Positions 40,454 to 49,963 of a stretch of 64,000 nucleotides of DNA are shown here, piece after piece. Numbering within the stretch: position 1 is the first letter of the stretch; each line of letters opens with the position of its first letter. The DNA lies in NCBI GenBank assembly GCA_036723975.1, contig DAIMGJ010000002.1, forward strand, positions 62,001 through 126,000, given 5' to 3'. Both the position numbers and the translations under genes were made by a program. Below the pieces are notes generated by a model. It searched no databases. It was not told the DNA's origin and saw only the letters and a list, made by a program, of their open reading frames with translations. This DNA comes from JAILEN01 sp036723975. GTDB lineage: Bacteria > Bacillota > Clostridia > Lachnospirales > Lachnospiraceae.

Positions 40454-41376
40454 TAACCATTCTCCCTAATCCAATCTGCGGTACGACGTATCCCTTCTGC
40501 AAAAGAAACTTCTGGGATAAACCCAGTATCACGTTTTACTGCATAGATATCAAATTCATTATAGGTTAACGTAACCCCATTAAACGGGATTTCGCCAAAT
40601 CCTAGTTCAGCATAGGGCGCAACCACATCACGTAATTCCAATAAAAAATCCTTCAGTGGATGGGGTTTTAGGCTTCCGATATAATAAGTCTCATTTGCCT
40701 TGCCATCATTGCCAATTGCAACAAAGGATTTTGCTGCGTCATCAATGTAGATAAAATCATATGTCTGATTGCCTGCAGAAAAAGCACAATGCTCCCCCTT
40801 AAGGAGTTTACGAATACTTGTATTAATCAAGCGTGGGCTCACTTCTCTTGGGCCGTAAATGTTAGAAATAACTGCTCTAATATATTCAATGTTACAAGCA
40901 GAAGCAATTGTACGTGCCATATAATCAGCTGCCACTTTTGCACTAGAGTACAATGTATTTATCCCAGGTGCCATGGAAGTTTCCATCAAAGTAGCAATCT
41001 CATACTCCATGATACTAGAAGCAAATACCATCTTTCGGCAGTTCATCTTTTGACAAGCTCGTACTGTATCACATGTGTAGCGTACATTCTTCAACTGTAC
41101 ATCCTCATTACCGCGTAATGGTCCCGCACTTCCTACCCAAGCCAAGTGATACAATACATCAATATCACGATCTGCTACTACTTTGTCCATATGCCCAAAC
41201 TCAGATAAATCTAAATACACAATCCGCAAGTTTAATAAATCCTTGATGAATTCTATATTTTCACTCTCATCTCGCACAACAGCGATTACTTCCACACCTT
41301 GATTTGATAACTCTTGACATAAGGCGGTGCCAATGAATCCATTGGCACCGGTAACAACTACTTTGTTCATATTCAA
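40453..41376 (-). CDS. NAD-dependent sugar reductase/epimerase of the dideoxyhexose group (307 aa)
   Basis: SDR with TGANGFIGTALC, FASSIMEYE, TLYSSAKVAAD carrying the catalytic Tyr-x-x-x-Lys, and FIYIDDAAKSF. Its place between rfbH and the RfbC-like epimerase fits the final 4-keto reduction to a CDP-3,6-dideoxyhexose such as ascarylose, abequose or paratose. Stereochemistry cannot be deduced. Confidence 0.82.
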   Translation of the reverse strand: MNMNKVVVTGANGFIGTALCQELSNQGVEVIAVVRDESENIEFIKDLLNLRIVYLDLSEFGHMDKVVADRDIDVLYHLAWVGSAGPLRGNEDVQLKNVRYTCDTVRACQKMNCRKMVFASSIMEYEIATLMETSMAPGINTLYSSAKVAADYMARTIASACNIEYIRAVISNIYGPREVSPRLINTSIRKLLKGEHCAFSAGNQTYDFIYIDDAAKSFVAIGNDGKANETYYIGSLKPHPLKDFLLELRDVVAPYAELGFGEIPFNGVTLTYNEFDIYAVKRDTGFIPEVSFAEGIRRTADWIRENG

Positions 41377-41385
41377 TCCCTTTGC

Positions 41386-42750
41386 TTATTGATTAACAGC
41401 CTGTTCAATCACCACTGCCATATAATCAATCATTGCATCTGTCATTCCTGGATAAACCCCCACCCAAAAAGTCTGATTCATAATAAATTCTGTATTTTCC
41501 AAGTTTCCAACTACGCGATATCCATCGCCACCACGCATTTGATTAAAACATGGATGCTTTATAAGGTTACCGCTAAAAAGCAAACGTGTTTGTACGTTAT
41601 GATTTTCAATATACTTAATGACCTGATTTCTACTAATACCTGCATCTGATTTAATAGAAATTAAGAATCCAAACCATGATGGTTCGCTATTTGGCGCTGC
41701 CTCTGGCAGTATTAATTTATCATTAACAGAACTATTGGCCAGTTTTTCATGCAACCTAGACCAATTATGGCGACGTCGATCAATAAATGATGGGAATTTT
41801 TTTAACTGCTCCACACCGACTGCTGCCTGTAAATCAGTCGCCTTAAGATTATAACCAAAATGGCTGTACACATACTTATGATCATATCCTACTGGCAATT
41901 CGCCATACTGTCCATCATAACGATGTCCGCAGAAATTATCCTGTCCTGATGGGCAGATGCAATCACGACCCCAATCACGATAAGAAAGGATCATACGATG
42001 TAACAAAGGATTATTAGTATATACACAACCGCCTTCACCCATAGTCATATGGTGTGGTGGATAGAAACTACTTGTTCCAATATCTCCCCAGGTACCAGTA
42101 AATCTAGTTTCCCCATTAATCGTATACTTGGTTCCTAATGCATCACAGTTATCCTCCACCAGCCACAAATTATGTTTCTCGCAGAAGCCCTTGATTGCTA
42201 CAATATCAAAAGGATTGCCCAACGTATGTGCAATCATTACAGCCTTTGTCTTCTCTGATAATGCATCTTCCAACAATGTTACATCTATATTGTACTGAGG
42301 CACCGTAACATCTACAAATACTGGAATTGCTCCATATTGAATGATAGGAGTAACTGTAGTTGGAAAGCCACACGCAACAGTAATAACTTCATCCCCCGGA
42401 CGGATTTGACGCTCTCCCAATTCTGGTGCAGTTAACGCCATAAAAGCAATTAGATTAGCAGAAGATCCACTATTAACTAAATGTGCATACTTTACTCCAA
42501 TCCACTTAGCGAATTCACGTTCAAACCTATCAGAAAAACGCCCTGCTGTCAACCAAAAATCTAACATTGCATCTGTCAAACTTTGCATCTCTTTTTCATC
42601 ATATACTCGAGACGCATAACTAATGCGATCGCCAGGTTTAAAGTTTTCCATAGATTCCTGTGGAGCCTTAAATTCACGATAATACTCTGCTACCATCTCT
42701 TTAATAGCAGCTCTTCCATCTGCTTCTGTATTCCAATTATTCACAATCAA
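41386..42750 (-). CDS. rfbH: CDP-4-dehydro-6-deoxyglucose 3-dehydrase (RfbH, 454 aa)
   Basis: A PMP-dependent DegT/DnrJ-fold enzyme in which the usual lysine is replaced by His (YPPHHMTMGEGGCVY), the hallmark of RfbH/E1. The Cys cluster DWGRDCICPSGQDNFCGHRYD supports a [2Fe-2S] centre. It removes the C3 hydroxyl in 3,6-dideoxyhexose formation. The E3 reductase partner (RfbI/DdhD) is not visible in this window. The start may be TTG at 42750 or GTG two codons later, behind GGAGG. Confidence 0.95.
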   Translation of the reverse strand: MIVNNWNTEADGRAAIKEMVAEYYREFKAPQESMENFKPGDRISYASRVYDEKEMQSLTDAMLDFWLTAGRFSDRFEREFAKWIGVKYAHLVNSGSSANLIAFMALTAPELGERQIRPGDEVITVACGFPTTVTPIIQYGAIPVFVDVTVPQYNIDVTLLEDALSEKTKAVMIAHTLGNPFDIVAIKGFCEKHNLWLVEDNCDALGTKYTINGETRFTGTWGDIGTSSFYPPHHMTMGEGGCVYTNNPLLHRMILSYRDWGRDCICPSGQDNFCGHRYDGQYGELPVGYDHKYVYSHFGYNLKATDLQAAVGVEQLKKFPSFIDRRRHNWSRLHEKLANSSVNDKLILPEAAPNSEPSWFGFLISIKSDAGISRNQVIKYIENHNVQTRLLFSGNLIKHPCFNQMRGGDGYRVVGNLENTEFIMNQTFWVGVYPGMTDAMIDYMAVVIEQAVNQ

Positions 42751-42769
42751 TTATCCTCCAATATTCTAT

Positions 42770-43546
42770 TTACCATAACTTCCATGGAGCTGTTCCAGAC
42801 TCCCATAAAGCTTCTATTTGTTGTTTTTCACGCAAGGTATCCATACACTGCCAATACCCTTTATGGATATAGCCAACTAACTGTTGGTCGGCAACCAAGT
42901 GTTCCATTGGTGCTTTCTCTAATGGTATACTATCACCGTCGATATAATCAAAAATTTGCGGTTCAAAAACCATGAATCCGATGTTAATCAAATCTCCATC
43001 CGCATTTGATTTTTCACGGAACGCACCGATTAATCCATCCTTCCCGACCTCTACAACACCTTTATTCTGGCCAAAATTGTACATGGACATCGTCCCAATT
43101 TTACCGCGTTTTTGATGAAATTCCAGTAATTTCTTTATATTGATATCGCCAACGGCATCACCATACGTTAACATAAATGTATCATTATCAACATAGTTAC
43201 GGATACGTTTTATTCGGCCACCCGTTTGGGTATTTAACCCTGTATCGACAACCGTAACCTTCCAATTTTCTGTTTTCTTATTGTGGACTATAATATCATT
43301 TTTCCCATCTGTATAATCAAAAGTAATGTCTGATGTGTGAAGGAAGTAATCTGCAAACCACTCTTTAATAACCCCCTGCTTATATCCTGCGCATATAACA
43401 AACTCGTTAAAACCATACGCCGCATATATTTTCATAATGTGCCATAGAATTGGCATTCCTCCAATTTCTATCATTGGCTTCGGCCGATAAGTAGATTCTT
43501 CAGATATTCTTGTTCCAAAGCCTCCAGCTAAAATTACCACTTTCAT
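42770..43546 (-). CDS. rfbF: Glucose-1-phosphate cytidylyltransferase (258 aa)
   Basis: The nucleotidyltransferase start MKVVILAGGFGTRISEES and TYRPKPMIEIGGMPILWHIM is diagnostic of RfbF. TYGDAVGDI carries the metal-binding Asp. It makes CDP-glucose for RfbG. First gene of the dideoxyhexose set; 19 nt before rfbH. Confidence 0.96.
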   Translation of the reverse strand: MKVVILAGGFGTRISEESTYRPKPMIEIGGMPILWHIMKIYAAYGFNEFVICAGYKQGVIKEWFADYFLHTSDITFDYTDGKNDIIVHNKKTENWKVTVVDTGLNTQTGGRIKRIRNYVDNDTFMLTYGDAVGDINIKKLLEFHQKRGKIGTMSMYNFGQNKGVVEVGKDGLIGAFREKSNADGDLINIGFMVFEPQIFDYIDGDSIPLEKAPMEHLVADQQLVGYIHKGYWQCMDTLREKQQIEALWESGTAPWKLW

Positions 43547-43585
43547 TTCGTACTCTCTTTCATAGATACACCCGATTCATATTTT

Positions 43586-44617
43586 TTACTTACCACTATT
43601 AATCACAATATTCTTTACTCGAATCAACAGCTCATAGACCCATTCTGAAAAATAAGAACGCCCTAAATACTTTTTGGTTTCTAACATATCTCTTTTTTGC
43701 TGTTCTGTTTCCATTCCATCTTTTTCACTATAATAAATTGTTTTCTCTTCTTCTTCACTCCATGGAGAAATGTTTTTATAAAAATGAAACCTTTCTTCCA
43801 ATAATGATACATTTCCTTTAAGCCATGGATGAACTACATACCCTTTATAGTGAATAATAACAGGGTTTTTACTAGCTTTAACCACTTGACTCTTTGTATA
43901 GAATCCCATTCTAGTCAGTTCGAAAATTTCTCTTCTTCCTCTAAACATATGCCCCCAATAATTAAATTCTAAATCTAATGGAATTGCTAATTCCTCAGGT
44001 ATACAGTTATTAATTACCGTTTGATCAGCATATAAAAAATTTTTATCTTTTGCTCTATCTATAAAATTAATTACTCTTTCCGTACATTTCATTTTTCTCC
44101 ACATTTTCAAATCAAATAGAAGCACTCCACATGCGTAATATATCTTGTTTCCATTTTTCATCTTTGTCTCGGTAAACGGAAACACGTATTGATTCATCCC
44201 GATAACGCCTGCATACACCTTATTTTTTTCTTCCAAGTCTAATTCTTTAAGTGGCAATAAACTACCATCCACAATTGTGTCAGAATCTACATATAAAAGT
44301 TTACCATCATAATCATCTATTATTTGCGCAATAAAAGCTCTAGCATATGTTGCATAGCTTCCCTCAAACAAGCACATGTCTAATTTAGAGAAAACACTAC
44401 TCATTTTTGCAATAGCGTCAATTACAATAATATCCACATTGTATGACGATACAATTTCTTTAATTTGAAAAATGTTATCTTGCTTTATTCCAAAGCTTAA
44501 TAAATAAACTCGATCCACTATATTTCCATTATTTTCCAACAAAGATAATATAGATATTCCCGTATAATGAGCATATTCGTCACTTGACGCATAGCATACA
44601 CAAAATTCCTTTTTCAT
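43586..44617 (-). CDS. Family 8 glycosyltransferase (343 aa)
   Basis: GT8 retaining fold: CVCYASSDEYAHYTGISILS at the start, YVDSDTIVDG as the DxD metal site, YYACGVLLFDLKMWR, and IIHYKGYVVHPW as the second metal/diphosphate block. It probably adds a Gal/Glc/GalA-type residue to the repeat unit. It lies 39 nt upstream of rfbF. Confidence 0.9.
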   Translation of the reverse strand: MKKEFCVCYASSDEYAHYTGISILSLLENNGNIVDRVYLLSFGIKQDNIFQIKEIVSSYNVDIIVIDAIAKMSSVFSKLDMCLFEGSYATYARAFIAQIIDDYDGKLLYVDSDTIVDGSLLPLKELDLEEKNKVYAGVIGMNQYVFPFTETKMKNGNKIYYACGVLLFDLKMWRKMKCTERVINFIDRAKDKNFLYADQTVINNCIPEELAIPLDLEFNYWGHMFRGRREIFELTRMGFYTKSQVVKASKNPVIIHYKGYVVHPWLKGNVSLLEERFHFYKNISPWSEEEEKTIYYSEKDGMETEQQKRDMLETKKYLGRSYFSEWVYELLIRVKNIVINSGK

Positions 44618-44781
44618 AAATCACTTAGATCACACCAATCGCAGTGTATCCGATTCTCCTTCTTAAAATAATCACTGTAATAATATCTTCTAGTCTCATT
44701 GTAGTATAATATTTTACTTAATGAAATTGGACTGCGAAACTATTTATATAGTACTTTTTACCACTTCACATATAGCATATC

Positions 44782-45438
44782 TCAGATTCGTTCTGTGAGC
44801 CATCCTATATTTTGCTTCACTATCTTTCCCGGATTTCCTGCAATTATCACATTCGGGTTTGCAATTTCCCTAGTCACAACTGTGCCAGTCCCCACTATAC
44901 TTCCCGAGCCAATCTTTACACCTTTTAATATCTTTACATCATTTCCAATCCATACATGATTACCAATTTCAATTCCCAACGATGGATTGATTCTTTTCCC
45001 CTCTTCATTTAGAATGCTGTGAGAATCGCCTGTACGAAGCTTGATGTTGGATGAAAATAGACAATCTTCCCCAATTATGATTTCTGTCCCTTCTATACAA
45101 GCCAGTTCAGTAGTTCCTGCAATCTTCGTTCCTTTCCGTATAATGATACTATTGTTGTTGTCCTCAATATATATCACACTATTTACAATTGAAACATTCT
45201 CTTCTAATATCACCCTATTGTTATTTCCGTCTATATAAATGGTGCTATTCTTCATTCCACCTTCTTGAAGAAGAACAACTTCGTTATTTCTTCCTGCAAT
45301 CTCAATGCTGCACTTCAACATAGGCTTGTTTAATTTTGTATTATTTCCTTCTCCAATCACTTTAATACTATTTATTCCAGGAAATCTATTAAAAAAATTG
45401 CTGTTTTTTTTGTATATATTTTTTAATAAAGGAATCAT
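44782..45438 (-). CDS. Hexapeptide-repeat acyltransferase (218 aa), downstream copy
   Basis: A left-handed beta-helix: many I/V-x-I-x-G-x-N-N repeats in the N-terminal half, then NHVWIGNDVKILKGVKIG and GTGTVVTREIANPNVIIAGN, the acetyl-CoA-binding end. The ATG at 45438 is preferred, coupled by ATGA overlap to the upstream GT2 remnant. It is a close paralogue of the protein at 46997-47659. It probably O-acetylates a sugar. 164 nt without a gene follow downstream. Confidence 0.85.
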   Translation of the reverse strand: MIPLLKNIYKKNSNFFNRFPGINSIKVIGEGNNTKLNKPMLKCSIEIAGRNNEVVLLQEGGMKNSTIYIDGNNNRVILEENVSIVNSVIYIEDNNNSIIIRKGTKIAGTTELACIEGTEIIIGEDCLFSSNIKLRTGDSHSILNEEGKRINPSLGIEIGNHVWIGNDVKILKGVKIGSGSIVGTGTVVTREIANPNVIIAGNPGKIVKQNIGWLTERI

Positions 45439-46016
45439 CCTTTTATTACCTTTCTTACTAGTGCCCGCAAGCTGTAATATACGTATACTCCCATAGCATT
45501 TCCACTCATCAACATATGCGTAAACCACCTAATATTATATGGGAGACACTTACTTATTCTAGATTTTTTACTTTTTTCTATATACGGTATCGAGTCTATA
45601 ATATCCCTAATTCCACAAATGATTTGCTTTTTCGGTTCTTTTTCCACTTCCTCATAAAAATCGAGTGTTGCATATTTAAGCATTGAGAAATATGCCGCAT
45701 ATATTTGAGGCTCAATTTTTGATGTCATCCCTATTTTATGACATTCTTCAAGGCGGCTATCAAATATCTGTCTAAAACCTATTTCCAAGTGTTTTTCCTT
45801 CCTTCTAACTCTCGAATTTTCTGTTAGCCTATAGTGATACAATGGCTCATTTAGTCCAATTAAAACAGGCTGGTGTAATAAAAGCGAATAGTTAAACAAT
45901 AAATCTGTTCCATTATATTTTTTTCCAACTTGTATTTTCTTTTGTCTTCCTCACATAAGCTGTACGATACATTTTATTCCACGAATCACTCATCTGATAA
46001 AGTGCGGCTAATTCTA
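45435..46016 (-). pseudogene. C-terminal half of a duplicated GT2 gene
   Basis: From about 45890 leftward it is open and closely resembles the C-terminal 150 residues of the GT2 protein at 47688-48722 (ENSRVRRKEKHLE, MLKYATLDFYEE). Upstream, MSDSWNKMYRTAYVR is still legible, but a frameshift breaks the frame near 45920, and the whole N-terminal catalytic domain is missing. Confidence 0.85.
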
Positions 46017-46019
46017 TTT

Positions 46020-47018
46020 TTAAACAATCTCATTTACTTTATAACACACCTTTGTTTTTCCAAATAAAAACGGAACATACTTGTTTATTCCAATCACAAC
46101 AAATATCTCCACGATTACAATAGTAAAAAAAACAAACAGATAATATGGATAATCCATAAAACAAAAAATACCAACTCGGCGCAAAATATAATTCAAAATT
46201 TTCTGCACGCTAAAATGCGTGATAAAAATAATCATTGAATTTCTCCCACAGAAAATCAATAGTTTACATCTTTTTAGTAATCTGCTTACCCCTAAAGTCA
46301 ATACTATTCCCAAAAGCGACGTTATTACAAACAAAGCCTTGTTATTATATATATTTGCTGCCATTGCAACGCCACCATTTATATGTGCCAAGGCACACAA
46401 CGTAACTGCAGAAAGCAAATATAGAACCTCATGTTTTTCGAAAACAGAAACAATCTTTTTATAAATATTCGTTTTAAACGTGTAGTACCCCATTATAACA
46501 AACGGAATTGCTAATGCCGTCTGTTGTATGTATTTAGATGGGAACGTTTGCCCTGAATCAAGTATCATCCAAGCGACTAGACTAAAACTCCCTCCAAAAG
46601 CACTAATTACATCCCCCCCCTTTATAAACAAAAAAGCAACCAGACATGACGCAAGCATAGAAACAAGGAACCAGTTATCTATAAATCGCTCTATATGTAA
46701 TCCATCATTCAGTTTTTCCTTCTGTAAAACTACATCAATCAAGCACCATGTAGTAAACGTTAAGAACACTCCAGTTACAAAAGCGCTTCCTATCTGTTTA
46801 AATCGGCGACAAAAATATTCAAAAAAACTATGATTCGCATTAATAACCAAACCGCTCAAATAAAAAAACAAAGGCATATGGAACGACAATATTACTGTGT
46901 TAACAGAATTATCTATTAAAGTAATACTATGGCCTAATAAAACCAATAATATCCCTATTCCTTTTGCCACATCTATCTCGTCTATTCTACTCTTTACTAT
47001 CGTCTTATAGTCTCCCAC
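46020..47018 (-). CDS. Acyltransferase-3 family membrane protein (332 aa)
   Basis: About ten membrane helices with the family's N-terminal RIDEIDVAKGIGILLVLLGH, whose His is catalytic in homologues, and the SFHMPLFFYLSG block. It transfers acetyl or other acyl groups to surface sugars. The start is GTG at 47018 with GAGGGG upstream, overlapping the preceding hexapeptide gene by 22 nt. It lies between the two copies of the duplicated GT2/hexapeptide pair. Confidence 0.9.
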   Translation of the reverse strand: MGDYKTIVKSRIDEIDVAKGIGILLVLLGHSITLIDNSVNTVILSFHMPLFFYLSGLVINANHSFFEYFCRRFKQIGSAFVTGVFLTFTTWCLIDVVLQKEKLNDGLHIERFIDNWFLVSMLASCLVAFLFIKGGDVISAFGGSFSLVAWMILDSGQTFPSKYIQQTALAIPFVIMGYYTFKTNIYKKIVSVFEKHEVLYLLSAVTLCALAHINGGVAMAANIYNNKALFVITSLLGIVLTLGVSRLLKRCKLLIFCGRNSMIIFITHFSVQKILNYILRRVGIFCFMDYPYYLFVFFTIVIVEIFVVIGINKYVPFLFGKTKVCYKVNEIV

Positions 47019-47659
47019 TTTACCCCTCTTTTTATAATCATTGCCGGATTGCCTCCGACGACTACATTCTTTTCGGCAAATGCTTTTGTAACAACTGCAC
47101 CTGTACCAATGATAGAATCATCGCAAATCCTTACTCCTTTTAGTATTTTAGAGTCATTCCCAATCCACACTCGATTTCCTATGCTAATATTTGCAGACGG
47201 ATTAATTCTATCTCCGTTTAAATTAAGAATACTATGTGAATCCCCTGTTCTGAATTTGATATCGGAAGAAAGCAAGCATTCCTCTCCAACAGTTATACTC
47301 GTTCCCTCTATCGCTGCAAATTCAGTACTACCGCAAATTTTTGTTTCTTTTCCTATTAGTATTTCATTATTAGAGTCTTCCATATATAGACTCACATTTA
47401 TCATCGAAACATTTTCGTTTATAACAATATGATTATTATCTCCGTCTATATTGATATACACTCCACGCGATCCACCCTCAAATGATTTTTTAAACAACAC
47501 CCTATTGTTGTTTCCATTTATATAAATTTTACTGTTGATTATAGGTGAATCTAATATTAACAAGTTATTTTTTCCCTTAATTTTCACACGATTTAGCATT
47601 GGGAAGAAATTCAACACCTTGCAATTATTTCTATAAAACACCTTAAGTCGCTGTATCAT
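46997..47659 (-). CDS. Hexapeptide-repeat acyltransferase (220 aa), upstream copy
   Basis: Beta-helix repeats (INGNNNRVLF, INIDGDNNHIVI) precede a WIGNDSKILKGVRI and GTGAVVTKAFAEKNVVVGGN acetyl-CoA site. It shares long identical stretches with the 44.8-kb copy, for example RTGDSHSILN. It directly follows the GT2 gene (28 nt). Probably a sugar O-acetyltransferase. Confidence 0.88.
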   Translation of the reverse strand: MIQRLKVFYRNNCKVLNFFPMLNRVKIKGKNNLLILDSPIINSKIYINGNNNRVLFKKSFEGGSRGVYINIDGDNNHIVINENVSMINVSLYMEDSNNEILIGKETKICGSTEFAAIEGTSITVGEECLLSSDIKFRTGDSHSILNLNGDRINPSANISIGNRVWIGNDSKILKGVRICDDSIIGTGAVVTKAFAEKNVVVGGNPAMIIKRGVKWETIRR

Positions 47660-47687
47660 TTATCATCCACAAAATACCTTAATAAAA

Positions 47688-48722
47688 TCACACTATCTTT
47701 TTTATCAAATCTCGAAACTTATAGTATAAATACATTCCCTTAATACTATGACTGAGCAACAGCGCGTCAAAAACTTTGAGACCAATTTCTGTTCGTTTTA
47801 AAACTTGCCATTTATTTTTCCTCTGTAAATCTGGCATAGAACAGCAAATATCATAAAACCCGTTACAAATAGTTGATTTGTCATCATGCCTATGCTCCTC
47901 ATAAAAATCTTGCGTAGCATATTTAAGCATATTTAGATAGTCCACATACATTTGATATTCTATGTCCTTTGAAGCTATTGACTTTTGGTTTTCTTCCAAC
48001 AGATAATCCAGTATAACGCGAAACCCCTTTTCTAAATGTTTGTCTTTTCGCCTTACTCTCGAATTTTCAACAATTCGATAGTAATATAAGGGTTTGTTAA
48101 CAACAGCAATTGTCGGCTCATACAACAATAATGAGTGGTTAAACAGTAGATCGGTTCCGTTATAATCTTTTGAAAGTTTAAACTTAACACCAGAATCCCT
48201 TACAAACGCCGTCCGATACATCTTATTCCAGGAATCACTCATTTGATAGCGTCCCAAAAGATAGGCATACTTTTTTTTCAGTAAATCTCTGGAAACATTA
48301 CATTTTTCTTTCAGATCTTTCGGCAATTCAACATTTTTGCATGTTCCATCATACAATAATTCACAAACTGCGCACAATGCTATATCTGATTCACTCGTTG
48401 TTATACAACGGAGTAATTCTTCAACATACAATGGGTCGATTTTGTCATCAGAGTCAACTGTACAAAAATACCGTCCCCTACAATTATCAATTCCAACCTG
48501 CCTTGCCACACTAAGGCCTTCATTTTTTTTATCAATAACGATAATCCTACTATCTCTAACGGCAAAGTCATTACAGATGCCTAATGATCCGTCTGTTGAC
48601 CCATCATTAACTAGTATTACTTCTATATTTTTATAAGTTTGTCCAATAATGCTATACACGCATTCTTCCAAGTGTTTTTCAACATTGTATACCGGTACAA
48701 CAATTGATACTAAACAATCCAT
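47688..48722 (-). CDS. Family 2 glycosyltransferase (344 aa)
   Basis: GT-A fold: SIVVPVYNVEKHLEECVYSI, ILVNDGSTDGS, and CTVDSDDKIDP as the DxD-type metal site. The C-terminal half is the part duplicated at 45.4 kb. It is an inverting transferase building the repeat unit; the sugar is unknown. Intact. Confidence 0.92.
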   Translation of the reverse strand: MDCLVSIVVPVYNVEKHLEECVYSIIGQTYKNIEVILVNDGSTDGSLGICNDFAVRDSRIIVIDKKNEGLSVARQVGIDNCRGRYFCTVDSDDKIDPLYVEELLRCITTSESDIALCAVCELLYDGTCKNVELPKDLKEKCNVSRDLLKKKYAYLLGRYQMSDSWNKMYRTAFVRDSGVKFKLSKDYNGTDLLFNHSLLLYEPTIAVVNKPLYYYRIVENSRVRRKDKHLEKGFRVILDYLLEENQKSIASKDIEYQMYVDYLNMLKYATQDFYEEHRHDDKSTICNGFYDICCSMPDLQRKNKWQVLKRTEIGLKVFDALLLSHSIKGMYLYYKFRDLIKKIV

Positions 48723-48730
48723 TTAGGCCC

Positions 48731-49963
48731 TCATTCACATTTTCTAATTCTTTGTTTCGAATAATAATCTGAGATTGCAATACATAAAAAAAGAAGATTT
48801 ATAAACTCCGACACTCCAAGAAAACTATCTCCTTTAATATTTACAACAAACAATGTAGCACACATAATAACAACCCAAAGATACTCCATTTTCTCATCAC
48901 ACATTTCTTTCCATTTTGTAAACAATCCAACATAATAAGCAAATAAACAAGCGCTAAACACAACTCCACCAGTCCATAAATCCGCAATATATCCTACATC
49001 GGATTTGAGAAGGCTCTTCCCCAAGCCAAAAATAATATTATTGTCGCTAGGTATACTTAATACATTTTCATTTACGAAAAAATAAGAAAAGTATCCATTT
49101 GTTTCCCCAACATAATCATGTCGCATAATAGATAATAATTCTTTTATCGGATCGGTAATTCTGGGAGCCTTAACTATTCCATTTAGTAGCAAAAAAAATG
49201 CTACCATAAGCGCCGAAAGCAGCCCAAATTCTACGGCAAACAAATATGCTTTCATACAACTCGTATTTTTAATTCTATATGCAAGAAGCCAAACAAGCAT
49301 CTCAATAGCCACAACCACCAAACATACTCGCGCATTTATAATACCCGAAAACCAAATAAGAGGTACTGCTAATAAATAATTCTTACTATACTTAACAGCG
49401 TATCCAAAACATAAAGCTCCCATTAAGCCTTGAAGTATCGGCATCGCATACGTCATACCAAGCGACAATCCGTACAATCGGTACTCCTTCCAATAAGTAA
49501 CATTCTCCATACCCATCACATTTTGAATAAACCAGCAAAACAATGATTGTACTGGATTAATAACATATGCCGCAATCGCCATTAACCCCTGTAATATTCC
49601 GGCATGCACAATCGCACCCAAAACTTGTTTTTTACTATAACCATACTGATCTATTATTTCTATCACTAAACATATTCCAACAGGCAAATAAAACAGCATA
49701 AGGATCTCGGTCATATGAACTTTCATTATGTCCGCTGAAAAACCATTATTATAAATATCCACGAGCAAAGACCATAGTACAATTACTAATCCTCCCACAA
49801 ACACCGATATGTGCTTTCCCCTAATCCTTGCCCCTCTTTTAATACAACACAAGAAAAAAAACAACCCCCAAACAGTAACTGAAAGTCTTGGAAATATAGG
49901 TGGCATATATAAAAATATAAACAACAAAAGCACCAAGGATATTCTTGTAATATTAGTTTTCAT
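48731..49963 (-). CDS. wzy: Wzy-like polysaccharide polymerase (410 aa)
   Basis: About eleven hydrophobic helices, a large loop in the C-terminal third (the MRHDYVGETNGYFSYFF region), and no recognisable catalytic motif, the usual picture for O-antigen/capsule polymerases. It is the only candidate polymerase in the locus, and Wzx and a Wzz-like protein are both present. It overlaps the acyltransferase gene upstream by 11 nt. Confidence 0.7.
   Translation of the reverse strand: MKTNITRISLVLLLFIFLYMPPIFPRLSVTVWGLFFFLCCIKRGARIRGKHISVFVGGLVIVLWSLLVDIYNNGFSADIMKVHMTEILMLFYLPVGICLVIEIIDQYGYSKKQVLGAIVHAGILQGLMAIAAYVINPVQSLFCWFIQNVMGMENVTYWKEYRLYGLSLGMTYAMPILQGLMGALCFGYAVKYSKNYLLAVPLIWFSGIINARVCLVVVAIEMLVWLLAYRIKNTSCMKAYLFAVEFGLLSALMVAFFLLLNGIVKAPRITDPIKELLSIMRHDYVGETNGYFSYFFVNENVLSIPSDNNIIFGLGKSLLKSDVGYIADLWTGGVVFSACLFAYYVGLFTKWKEMCDEKMEYLWVVIMCATLFVVNIKGDSFLGVSEFINLLFLCIAISDYYSKQRIRKCE

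Noticed and set aside
39890..41376. dTDP-rhamnose synthesis genes
   Set aside because: Only an RfbC-like protein and an SDR are present; RmlA and RmlB are absent and the genes adjoin rfbF and rfbH.
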